From contig JAEVHH010000001.1 in the NCBI GenBank assembly GCA_017607445.1, positions 2,418,001 to 2,482,000 on the forward strand: a stretch of 64,000 nucleotides of DNA, in the 5' to 3' direction. This DNA is from Histoplasma ohiense. Its lineage: Eukaryota > Ascomycota > Eurotiomycetes > Onygenales > Ajellomycetaceae. The notes beneath the pieces were generated by a model. It saw nothing but the letters and a program-made list of their open reading frames with translations. It was not told the DNA's origin and made no database searches. This document shows positions 33,479 through 44,224 of the stretch, piece after piece. Position 1 is the first letter of the stretch, and each line of letters opens with the position of its first letter. Made by a program: the position numbers and the translations under genes.

Positions 33479-36087
33479 TTGTCATATGTGAGATCAGATC
33501 TTACTCCACCAGCTGGATGGATATCATCGGAGCTAACACCTCAACCCGAATCCAATACGATCCCACGCCGTGGCTCTCTTTCCGCTGCTTCAGAATCGTC
33601 ACTCAATTCCCCTACGCCAACACCTCTGCAACCTGGTGGTACTGATCGCCGGAATTCCACCACCCGACACCGCTTCATGACTCCCGGACGACGCCGTCAG
33701 ATATTTGAGGATAGACCCTAGGCGACGGCGGCAAATGTACGGGATTTCAAGATCCCAGACAGCGGAAATCCAGTCGGAAGATCGAAGAGGTTTTACAACT
33801 CCTACGGCAGCTGTGACTCAGTCCATTTACATTTATTAAATATCTCTTGGAATCGCCGGTACACAACTATCAAGCTATGAATTTTCCGGAGAATGTTATT
33901 TGACACCGACGGAGGTCAGGTGATGCGCCAGCTACAAGGCTACAGACGTGAGCAGGCTCTTGAGATGCTGGAATGGGGCGCACCAGAAGTGGAGGAGCTG
34001 ATGAAACATTTGAGTGATTTTGAACCGTTTTTCATGTCCACGGGACCAAGATCTTGGCGAGGCACGAACTGATCAGTTGCTTGATCCCTGGATTGTACCG
34101 CCCGAGAAAATACGCCCGGTACAACCCTTGCTGACGATATTTGCACGCCTCCTAACACTCAACCCAGACGATATTACCAAATTGATGCAGTCTCCTCGAC
34201 TGCAGACTATACTCTCAATTGTCACCTACACTCGCCATGTTAAGAAGTCAAACTGTTTACCCCTTAAACTGGGATTGCATCTTCACGCCTCAGGAACACG
34301 TCGCCGTGTGATTGACTTGCTTCATGAAATGGGAATAACAGTTGCCTACCGAAAGGTTCAGTCTACCATCAAAGATTGCAGCAGACCGTGTTGCAAGGAT
34401 AGGCCAGCAGCCGCAAGTCGTCACAATGTATGACAATTTCGAATATACAATGGGAGTTCGGCAGCCACGGGCTGCTGACAACAGTGAGTTCCAATCAGTC
34501 ACCACTGACTTGGCAATCAAGGGTCGGTGTATACCATCAAGCGGGTTCACACAGCGTATGTTGAATCCTACATTCAAGTTGAGCATCATTCATTTGTTTG
34601 ATGCGATGCAGCTTGATACTATGGATATTGAGGTATTCTGTCCGGTTTCATGCTATTAGACAGATATTACTCTGGATATTCAATACTAACATCCATCATT
34701 GCAGATGTCGAGGTTTCTAGTACATGAGATCCTGAAACAGTGCTTCCCTGATGCGTTCTCAAGGATTCAAAGCAAAAGGAACCCCAGTTTCCTGAACTCG
34801 ACGACTAGCTCCTATCCAGACAAGGCGACAACCCCTTGACTTCCTACCTATCAACAAAAGCACGAACAACGGCAACATAGAGATACTGGAACACATTTTC
34901 CGGTACCAGTACAGATTGCAGGGAACCCATGACTAATGGTGCACTTCATTCAGTGTATGGAGATCAGAAAACCGTGGCACGCATCCATTCAGTGAAACTA
35001 CGCCGACGCGAAGCAAAAGATCCGTTTGATCGTTTTGGCTGGGTTCTTTCCATACCGGCGCTATTCCACGCCAAGATGAACTGGCTTAGAATGATTCATG
35101 GGCTGCATTTTCTGCTCAAACACCAAGCTTGTGCCCCCTTACTTGCATATATTCGTTTACTGCTGTCACGATCCCGTGTGCAAAGTGATAGTGCTGATTT
35201 TTTTGCACTTGAGGAACTTATAATTCACACATTCCGCGGCAGGATTTTGGCTGCACTATTCCAGGAGGTCCAGAAGATGAATCCTCACCTGCAACCACTA
35301 GATGCTGGAGATACATGTTTCTTCAGAACCTGAAAGTTGAAGACTTCCAACACAGTGTGGATGCAGTGATCAAGAGATTGTTCCGGGACTTTGTACCTTA
35401 GGCGTCACACTCGGAATATTCGAGTAACCCGCCCATATCTCATGCTTAAGATTGACATCAAGAATGGTGAGGTTGGGTGGATCCGCCGCCCCGTTGGTTT
35501 GGGAACAATATTTTTCAGCGGAAGCAAACACCGCATTATGCCTACGAGATGCTTTACCTCTACCGCCTCATTGCTACCGATGCAACTGACCCTCTCCTGA
35601 GACGGGGCATATTGATCAATAGTCTGGTCAACTACCGAGGGAGGCCAAATAGTTTCTCTGAGATCTATCGAGCGGTGAAAATCCACAACGGCAACATGAA
35701 ACGCATACTGAGAGAACGACACACTTCCTCCAACATACTTGAGAACTTATTCGAATACAGTGCTATCAATGCCCCTGCCTTTCACAACCTCCATGACGAG
35801 CTGCATTGACGGTTTGATGTGCACGTCAACAGTGATACACCCTACAAAGCAGCAGATGTTGATATCTGTATGATTGCACAGCGCTTGTATCAATCCATGC
35901 TGGAGGAATGTCCTCTTAAACAGTCTTATGATACCCCAGATGTCCGTACTGCAGCAGGCAACCGACTTCATACTATATTCATAAGCTCAATGTAGGTGAA
36001 TGTGAAGAAGCAGATGATTCTTCATCAGATGGGGAAGATACAGTCTTTACTTTTGAGCAGGAAACTCTGGCTGCAAGTCAGCTGTAA
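33479..36087 (+). pseudogene. Degenerate DUF6589-type transposable-element protein
   Basis: A broken gene traceable through at least five reading-frame segments. They are: Ser/Pro-rich N-terminal part (33479-33721); LGLHLHASGTRRRVIDLLHEMGI (about 34260-34340); MYDNFEYTMGVRQPRAADNSEF (about 34425-34490, next frame); SVYGDQKTVARIHSVKLRRRE and ALFHAKMNWLRMI (34929-35333); RHTRNIRVTRPYLM (35391-35470); and YAYEMLYLYRLIATDATDP to FEYSAINAPAFHNLHDELH (35530-35806). The pattern matches fungal proteins with the DUF6589 domain, which are multicopy and transposon-associated in many fungi. A TGA at 35807-35809 interrupts a frame that continues as RFDVHVNSDTPYKAADVDI; C-to-T change of CGA would explain it. 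A last acidic segment ends at 36087. The element is clearly inactive. Confidence 0.75.
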
Positions 36088-36203
36088 AGCTCTTGAACAT
36101 TTCAGAAAGTCGTAAGTGTCAAAAGTGCCCTCCCCAATATACTAGACCTCTTGCGTATTAGGCAACTGAGACCAGACTTTTCTTTTCGTACCAGCTTGGG
36201 AAT

Positions 36204-36737
36204 CTACTCCTTGAAGTCAAATCGATTTATCCATGGCCACTGTGCAGCGAATTGTTCAAATTGTTCGACCGTTCTAAGTTCCCATGCGTTGAATGCCCAG
36301 TCTCTTATTTCCTCATCTCTCAACAAAAGGCATTCCATACCAGCTATCGTCATTTCACAAGAACCTGAGTTGACAAGAGCTGTTGCAGCACTCTTCTGCC
36401 ATTTGGTGAAGCCCTTCTTGACACGGTTCTTGATCCCGCTTGGGACACAAACTCTTTGGTAAGGTGGAGCTAAGGTGGGAGGTGCAATGGGCGGATCAGG
36501 TAGCCTTGCTATCTCAGGGTTGCAGCCAGAGCAACATCTGTGACGATTGACATCCAATTTTGTTGCATCCTCGAAGAACTCCAGCACTACCTTGCGGAAA
36601 CATGAAGCGTTGACACAGTCACACATCCAACTTGCTGTGAGTGAAGAAAAACCCAGAGGAAGACAACACTTGAGAGAAGCAGAAGACATTGAATTTACGC
36701 ATTCTGAAAAGTGGAGCATTATCACCAGTGAAGCCAA
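36204..36737 (-). pseudogene. C-terminal fragment of a RecQ-like helicase
   Basis: A 177-codon open frame opposite in orientation to the DUF6589 relic. It contains a Cys pattern close to the RecQ zinc-binding subdomain: CVNASCFRKVVLEFFED then HRCCSGCNPE, where RecQ proteins have C-R-R, a YF/FF motif and C-x2-C pairs. The rest is a Pro-rich linker and a helical tail. No helicase motifs (Walker A, DEAH) occur upstream on this strand before 37.2 kb, so the catalytic core is missing. The assignment rests on the Cys/FF pattern and is moderate. Alone it would not encode a working helicase. Confidence 0.5.
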
Positions 36738-37394
36738 GCATCAGCAATTCATAGAATACCATTCTGATGAATACGGCATAGTCCGTGGTATCAGTTATAT
36801 GGGCTCCAGCGTATAAACTAGACCGCCCGCTATTCCCCCCGAAATCTGTGTCTTCACCCTCCTTTCCGTATGTAGTGAAGTGTTAATGTTGAGGAGATAT
36901 ATTCAATTGAGTGAGATATTGCGTTTGGCACGGTCTTTGTGAATTGAGCTCTATTTCCTCTTTCGGCTACCGCTGCCTGCAGCCGCTCTATTGGCCGCAG
37001 TCTGCATATTGGCCCCCGATATTTGCAACAACCATATCACTCATGATCGGCAAAAATATGTGAGAAAGACAGGGAAAGACAGAATTGTTGACAAGGATTA
37101 ATGCTGTGATTGAAGAAAAAAAGCAAGCACATGTTTGAGGTCACGTGCTAAGAAATGGGCTTAAAATGGCGTTGAAAAAGAGGCGCTCTGAGTGGCTACT
37201 CCCCCATCTTACAGACTATGATAGGTAGATTTGCAGATTTCGCGGCTAAGCCACGTGATTTTACCTTAATTTGCCGCCGAAATATGGAAACAACCTTTTA
37301 GTTAGCCCCGGTCCATGATGAATGAAGCCGAAGAATATCATAAATTTGCAAATATAATTAGATAAGCCGCTTCAGGCTTTTCTCGACAGCGGAC
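36738..37394. other. Spacer between the element relics and the G-patch gene
   Basis: Contains the right copy of the dispersed repeat and, to its right, the short promoter of the GPATCH11-like gene (about 175 nt). A second CACGTG lies at about 37252. No coding frame is seen. Confidence 0.4.
37085..37219 (+). repeat. Dispersed repeat, right copy
   Basis: Second copy of the repeat at 30095-30230, same orientation. The conserved block is 37185-37219. The copies diverge right after ACAGACTAT, which marks the right boundary of the homology. Confidence 0.7.
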
Positions 37395-38728
37395 ATGTCG
37401 TCCCTCCTTCAAAAGAGTTTTGAGACAGAACAACGTGACAAGAATGGGAGCGACAACGAGGAGGACTACATGTCTATGACCATTGTCGAGCCGCCTGAGC
37501 CTCATAGACGCAAAGAACCATACAGTGAAATGCGACGCCGGAAGCAGAGAGAGGTGTGTGAACTCTTCCAGTCAGCAGATTTAAATGCCTCTACATGCTT
37601 ATCTACAAGTGCCCTTGCTCATGTACTGTGGTGCAATTGTCATTTTTGGCTACAGCGAACAACAACACATCGATCTCCCGTAGACATGTCCTGATGAATT
37701 TACTGACAACGAATCCGCGCCCTAATTTGCAGGCCGAAGCTAAGTCTCGCGTCCCTTCGAAATCGGAGATAGCTGCCGCAGAAGCTGCTCGAAGGGAAGC
37801 GGCACTCTCCACCAGTTCACTTGATCCTTCGAATAAAGGGTTTCAGATGATGGCGAAACTGGGCTTTAAACCCGGGACTGCGCTTGGAAAGGACCGTTCG
37901 TCTCAATACCCGTCCGGTGTTGATGAATGGAATCGACGGCTAACGGAGCCACTAAACGTGGTGGTTAAGGAGGATCGAGGAGGCATTGGAATGGACAGTG
38001 AGAAAAAGAGAAAGATTAGGGAGCAAGCCGAGCTAGAGGTGAAAAGAGTCAAAGCTGAGGAAGGTGATTTTAGAGAGCGGGTCAGACGTGAAAGAGAAGA
38101 AAAGAGGACCGAAACCATATTCTGCGCCGCGGCGAAAGTTGCCGAAAGACTAGATGCTGAGGAATCCGAGGAAGAAAGGGAGAAGCTAATGGACGCGCAA
38201 GATGAGAGAGGAGATTCGCCCAAGAAGAAGAATGCGCAAAAGAAACCGAAATCCGATTCTACGCCGCCGTCCCCACCTGCCGACTCACGCAGCGCGAAGC
38301 GACAGACGAAGCCAAACTCTCAAATCAACATACTCTATCGCGGCTTAGTTCGCACTCGTGAAGAGAACTTGCGTAGCCAGCAAGCTCGTCGTGGCCTTTA
38401 CGAATCACTCGCTACTAGAGACCTGGCACTCATACCAAACCCGGAAAATCTTCCAACATATCGAGATACTGATCTGGATGCAGATGACAAACTTGCACTA
38501 GGCCAAACAGCAGAAGGCGAAATTGTTGAGGTTGAATTAGATGAAAATGAAGATGAAGACGAAGATGAAGAGTTGAGAGAGTTCAATGCGCTAAGCGCCC
38601 AGGAACGGCTATCCAGAGTAGTGTTGTACCTGCGCGAGAAGTATCGGTACTGCTTCTGGTGCAAGTATCGCTACGAGACTGATGAAATGGAAGGTTGTCC
38701 AGGTTTAACTGAAGATGATCATGACTGA
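37395..38728 (+). CDS. GPATCH11: G-patch domain protein, GPATCH11/CCDC75-like
   Basis: Two exons, 37395-37553 and 37733-38728, giving 384 aa. G-patch proteins bind RNA or activate DEAH helicases; the human homologue is linked to splicing and has been reported at centromeres. Seen: an acidic/charged start with EEDYMSMTIVEP, typical of this subfamily, then the G-patch core GFQMMAKLGFKPGTALGK (about residues 88-105), a long Lys/Glu helical region, and a C-terminal domain with LREKYRYCFWCKYRYETDEMEGCPGLTEDDHD, the DUF4187 signature with a CxxC pair. The exon 1 donor is GTGTGT. Reading through the intron would give an unrelated ending. Its 5' end lies only about 175 nt from a dispersed repeat copy. 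Confidence 0.9.
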
Positions 38729-41212
38729 TATTCTTGGTACATGATATCTTGATGGGCGCTCTTGTCACACTTTCCTAAGTTATGACTTTATTACGAACGC
38801 GTTCGAAAGTTGCTTGTGTCTCCATTACCTACTCTTGGATGGTAGCACCTAGATGGACCCAGCCGAGAAGGCATCACTATGATGTCTCTTCCTCTTTGCT
38901 GTTGGATGACATATGTGGATGGTACGGCACTCTTGATAACCGCCCCGGTTAATTTCCTGTCGGCTTCTCCTGCGTATACACGAAGCAAACACGGCCAACA
39001 GATTGTGAATCAAATCCTGTGAGCTGTTACGTACAAATATACAATCGGAGTGGAGGTTTTGTTCACCGAGTGGGGTAGTCGCAAGAAACAGGAGAGGAAG
39101 TGGGAAATTCTTTCCACGAGCTTACACTTCTACAGCTTTCTCAGGAGCGTGAGTGGGGGAACAGAGAAGCAGACGACATCAAATAGCACAGGGAAAGCAG
39201 CCACTCAGATAACGCGCCGACACGTTACAAGCACTCCCTCGTAGATCCGTTATTGCTTCCACATAAAAATACCACATACATAATTCGTAGCGCTCATGGC
39301 TCTTGTCGCACGAAACACAAATTTCCCACCATGTAACGAATCCCGCCGATCAAACTGTCCATATTCTTCCCTCATGGATTGTTCAGTGGTATACCGTACG
39401 GCTTTTTTGGCTTGCATCTCCCATGACTTTCATATTTTAAGCATGATCTCCACCTCAATTCGTTCTTCTGCCCTTTCCTATACTCGTCCTCATACCGTAT
39501 CATCTAAAAATTTTATTTCCTTCCTTGATACCGTCGATCCATGGCAAGTAGATGGGAATGCTGAAAATTTCTTCGTCTTCCCCTCTCTGCCTTGACGCAT
39601 GGTTGGTAACCACTGGGAACGTTCGGATTGACATGTCCCATTATGCGGGGAATTCCTCACAAAGGGAGTACGGACCCCGTGCAAAGACATTGGGTGATTG
39701 AGCATTGTATGTAATGCCCTCAGTGGTGAATAAGAATGACCGAAAGTCTCAAAAAAGCTTGAAGCAAAACTTGCATAGGGAATGTATGAAGAAGATCTGT
39801 AGCTGTTGTTTCTGTTTCCTTTCAATTTGTTGTTGCGTACGACGATTGTAAACGGGGCGGGTGCAACATCATATACAGTATCCAGCGGCTTTTACTGTCC
39901 TACCCGTTCATTCCAAGACAAGAGACAAAAACGCGAAGGGGAGAGATGTAACTATACATATCTCCGTACGTGAGGAAATAGGGGAAGGGACTAGAGGATT
40001 TGAAGTTGTCCCCGTGTACATGTACGTATATCTCGGTCTAGAATTTGTATGCATACTTCGGATTAGTGTCGGTGTTCCTGTGGCTTGAAATCCAACTTCC
40101 GAAGAAACCGCCCGTTTGCACTGTTATCTAGATAACGGGGGTTTGGGAAAGGAAGTGTACAGCGTTTGCTCCATACTCGCCATCCCTGTTGTAATCTTGA
40201 ATGGTTATGCTGTTTCCTGTTTCCCTAGGTGCTGACATGTCGCATGGTTTGTCAAAGGGAATGGCCCTGTTGAATTAGTTCATGTGCGTTGTATGTTCTG
40301 ATTCCGAAGTCGTAAGCCAGATTTTCTGAGAGCTGCGCGTACAGAGCACGAATAAAAGCAGATGAATGGGTTTGCACTATTCTTGTAGGTAGTTAAAGGA
40401 CCCTGCTAATAATTGAAATATGGTCCAGGGGGGGTGTTGATTTTATGTCGATTCCATTTCTTCCCAATTCGAGAAGATTGCGGCCATCAGCTGAGAAACC
40501 TATCGTATATGTAAGGTATTAAGCTATTGACTTTTATTATCGCAGGCTCGAATGCCTCTGGGAGCAGCGACTATCCATCTAGTTTAAGGAAGAGTATGCA
40601 AGAGTCCATATTAATACTGACCAAACAAAAGATAGCAGAGAATGGCAGGGGCGTAAGGTGGGAATGCATTTGTGCTGGACGTGGGGGCATGAAAATGTGA
40701 GGGACATTGAGGAACTAAATTCCACGGATAAAGAGAATAAAAGTAAACAAAAAAAGGCAAATGAGTATCAAAACTTTGACAACGGCAAATCGATGCACAC
40801 AGTTATACATACTCGCGCCATGCTTTTTTCTAACAGGGTCAACCGGATCGCCAAACGCCAACAAACATTTCCTGACAAAGAGGAAAAAATAAATGAAATA
40901 AAACAGAATGGAGTTCGTTGAAGAGGGATAGAAAGCTTAGCTGGTACTGTCACGAATGCCCTCATCGCGGGTATTTTTGACCCTTCTCCAGCCAACAACT
41001 GCCTTGCCATTTTCCCGCTTACAAGGTGCTCTCTTACTCGGTTTATTTCCACCTTCAGCCAATCAATTGAGTAGCAATCACTCACTCGTAAGGGGGCAGG
41101 CAAATAGAAAAGTAGAGGCCAAAACCAGAACAAGAAAAGGCCAAAGAAAGAAAAAGCGAAAACACACACACAAAAAAAGGTTACCAAACCAAAAGAAAAC
41201 TGTCGAATTTCT
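38729..41212. other. 2.5 kb convergent spacer, no gene seen
   Basis: Lies between the 3' ends of the G-patch gene and the Cys-rich orphan. Open frames are under 140 codons on both strands and show no motifs. Composition is mixed without strong repeats. Long 3' UTRs are likely but cannot be shown. Confidence 0.4.
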
Positions 41213-42163
41213 TCATGAACTCTCGGCGCTCTCCAGCGCCGCCACTAGGGATTCCATAAGTTCCTTGAGCGAGCGGCGCTTGCACTTCTCAATCGTCTGC
41301 AAGCAATCCCCGCAGATCCGCAGACAGCAGAACGTACATCGCCAACGGATCAATTGGTCGTCATTTAGACATGTCATGCATGGAACGGGGTAGACGACGT
41401 TGTTTGAAGGCGCTAAGTACCGGTGTGATTGGTAGCAGGAGAAGTGGACTTTGGTGAGGGGAGGGATGAGGTTTTTCTTCATCCGCAGCTGCTTTGAGGG
41501 GCTTGGTATGTTGTTGTCTTTGGAGGGCGACTCAGGTGCGATTGGTTTTACGATAGGGTTCGCGCATTGGTTTTCGGTTTTGATTGTGGGCTCAGTAACC
41601 TGTGTGCTAGTACTGCTGTTGCTACTGCTATTGATGCTGGTTGCGCTGGCATTACTGCTGGCATCGCTTGCAACTTGGGGCGGGGAAGAGGGTTTCTTGA
41701 AGTCGTTCATCTCGTTTGGTCTGTTTTTGGACGGCTCTTGCGGATAGTGAGGTAGTGGCTTTGGAGATCCTGACGGAGACGGTGTAATACTTCGAGACGA
41801 TAAGTCCGTAGGAATTGATGGTGGGGTGAAACTCCTTGATTTCCTGATAATCATAGATTGGACGTGAGGATGCGGATTGTACTGAGATTTAGGAGGAGCG
41901 TATGGGTTCTCCAACCGTGTGCGTGGCTTGTCAGGGCGCCTAACGGGGAGGGAATCGGCGAATCTGATATTGGTCGTCTGTGCTGATCTAGTTCGAGATG
42001 GATACTTTCCTTCTGATGCGGAGAGCTGGACTGTAACAATCGAGAGTTCAGAAGGGTCCATTCCAGCCGTTATCGAGCGTCTGTATCTACGCGAAAGCAG
42101 TGCTTCGCTCGAGGAAAGCTTTAGGTCATGGCGAGCAAGCCGATCGTCAATGCGCTGCATCAT
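41213..42163 (-). CDS. Cys-rich (probable zinc-binding) orphan protein
   Basis: Single-exon frame of 316 aa from the first ATG; the open frame extends 18 nt further to a GTG. I do not recognise the family. The first 230 residues are Ser/Pro/Thr-rich and probably disordered (SRSITPSPSGSP, NSSSNSSTSTQ). The last 90 residues hold a compact Cys/His cluster: HFSCYQSHR, then PVPCMTCLNDD, then RWRCTFCCLRICGDCLQTIEKCKRR, consistent with a small zinc-binding module, followed by a helical tail (SLKELMESLVAALESAESS). The CxxC-x(n)-CxxC-x(n)-CxxC spacing resembles B-box or PHD-like folds without matching either exactly. A nuclear regulatory role is only a guess. Confidence 0.65.
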   Translation of the reverse strand: MMQRIDDRLARHDLKLSSSEALLSRRYRRSITAGMDPSELSIVTVQLSASEGKYPSRTRSAQTTNIRFADSLPVRRPDKPRTRLENPYAPPKSQYNPHPHVQSMIIRKSRSFTPPSIPTDLSSRSITPSPSGSPKPLPHYPQEPSKNRPNEMNDFKKPSSPPQVASDASSNASATSINSSSNSSTSTQVTEPTIKTENQCANPIVKPIAPESPSKDNNIPSPSKQLRMKKNLIPPLTKVHFSCYQSHRYLAPSNNVVYPVPCMTCLNDDQLIRWRCTFCCLRICGDCLQTIEKCKRRSLKELMESLVAALESAESS

Positions 42164-44224
42164 GGACTGCGTTTTGTTCACTTTCTATTCTGCTTTGGCT
42201 TACCAGGTTCAAATTGATCTTGATCCTTCGATCTAAGTTGAAGGAAGGTATGATCAAAGAGTTTTTTAACTAGATTGAAAAGGATCGAAGGAGCGTCGCT
42301 CGCGGTATCACAGAGCCTATAACACTCTACATTGAGAGCACCTCTTGAGTACACGATGTGTCGGAAAACAGACCGTGGTGGTGAATGCAATGGTGAATCT
42401 GTACTCTGTACCACAAAATTAATGATCAATAGTTCACATATTTCTTGAGCACAAAACTCCACAAGCAGTCCCAGTCTGAATTCGTCGTCCCTTTCGGTAC
42501 TTATAAGCAAATATGGGATCGAATCGAAAATTATTTAGGTTTGTGCCCGGGCCTGATCGATCTGACACTAATCCTTGCAGCGCTGCAAGGATTTGCAACT
42601 GACGGGGCAGAATGACAAATGAAGTTGGCGTAGATTTAAACAGCCATAATGTCCGATTGACCAACTATCACTCGGGTCTAGGGGTGCCAGCGCTGTGGTC
42701 CATTATTGGTAGGGATGCATTAGTACGTGATATGCTGAACGATAACCAATCTGGATGAACGATAGTCGGAGAATGGCTTTTTTGGATTCCACATTTCGCC
42801 ACCTGAGACGAGCCTGAGAATGTGAGGTGGGCGTGTCAAGCCTCTGGAGGATATGAGGAGAAAACAAGTCGGCTCCATTAGCTCCGACGCCACTGGGAGG
42901 AACAGAGCGCCAAACCGACTTGACACTTCTTCACTGGCATTGAAATGGATCAGGATTCGTTCAAATATCCATCGGCATGAACATGGGCGAGTTATAAAAT
43001 TCATTTGATCGGATCATGTTCGTTGCCCTTTGGGTCTTTGCCAAGCGGAGTTGCACCTTGTAAGTGGTATATCGGTGGTCGTGGTGCTCAGGCATCGGCC
43101 ATGCAAGAATTAGCGGGAACGGAAAAAGGAAAGAAAGCGTCAACGTGTAAAACCAACCAAACCCAGTGCGTACAGATCTGTACGGCGCATGTGCCTGGTA
43201 ACCTGGGGTATTCAGACCAAAAATCCTGAGAGCTGTCTTCCACTAGTCTGTCAACCGGGGACCGAGGCTGAGATACGTAGGGGAAAATGGGGCCATGGTA
43301 CTCCGGAGTGGCAGCAATTCGCTGGTAACTTAACTTTGAAATCCTGCAATCTTACGTGGACCAACAAGCGGAAACCTTCAGATAAAAATACTCTGTCACT
43401 GCACCGCCAATTACTAGTGGATCGATCGCCATTCCCCTAGCGCGTTGCTCACCACAAATTTGGCGAGTTTTCGATTGCCAACGGTGTCATTGTGGGCAGC
43501 CCAAGCTCGTAAAGGCAGGTGATGTGCCAAATTCGCTTTATCTTAACCTGTTCCAAGCGAAAAAATCGCATCTTGAGCGACACCGTATCGTGGGAACTAA
43601 AAATCGCAATCCCGGCTGGCGGATTTAACACGTTCTTGACTGCATGGAAGCACAAATATTTCAGGCAAGGCTGAGTGATATATCTGGGCAAATTGGCTGT
43701 TTTGAATAGTCGAAGGGCATTATTGAAACTAATCGGTTGCACCCTTGCACATATCGTATTTAGCCACCAGCTGTTGGCTGTCGGTGGCCGAAGTGAATGT
43801 TGTCGTTGGCTGCATAAAAATGGCATTGGCAATCAAAATCAAGGAGCTCGGAGGGAGGGAGAGAAATAGCTGACACAGCACCCATTTTCCCAATTGCTCT
43901 AAATGTAAAGAAACCGACACTGGAGACGCTCACCATGTCGCGCTCTGAGAGGGAGAAGTTGGTTCAATCGCCTGCGAGATGTGAGATGCTTATTGATGTG
44001 GTGAGGGCTGTCACTCGCGCCAAGACGAAAATCAGCTGGGATTTTCTGGAAAAGGCAAAAGCACAACAAACCATCAGCCTCCAACCCTGTTTCTCGTAGG
44101 TTCACATCTCATTGTGATACAAGGCTTGAATGTGATGAGTAGTCTCATAAATATGTTTCGGGTGTGCATATTTTAGTTATAAACACCATCGTCTTTGAGC
44201 ACATATTATATATACATTTCTGAT
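42164..44224. other. 2.1 kb divergent spacer
   Basis: Upstream region of the Cys-rich orphan (-) and the coiled-coil orphan (+). It contains a perfect 24-bp palindrome (42570-42593). A 110-codon frame on the minus strand (42178-42510) lacks any ATG start and is not called. Confidence 0.4.
42570..42593. promoter_or_regulatory. Perfect 24-bp palindrome
   Basis: Both halves are exact reverse complements with no spacer; the half-site is AATCCTTGCAGC. It lies about 410 nt upstream of the Cys-rich orphan start. It may be a dimeric transcription-factor site or form a cruciform. Function is unknown. Confidence 0.4.

Noticed and set aside
42178..42510. 110-codon minus-strand frame next to the Cys-rich orphan
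   Set aside because: It has no ATG, and no intron of workable size would join it to the downstream gene.
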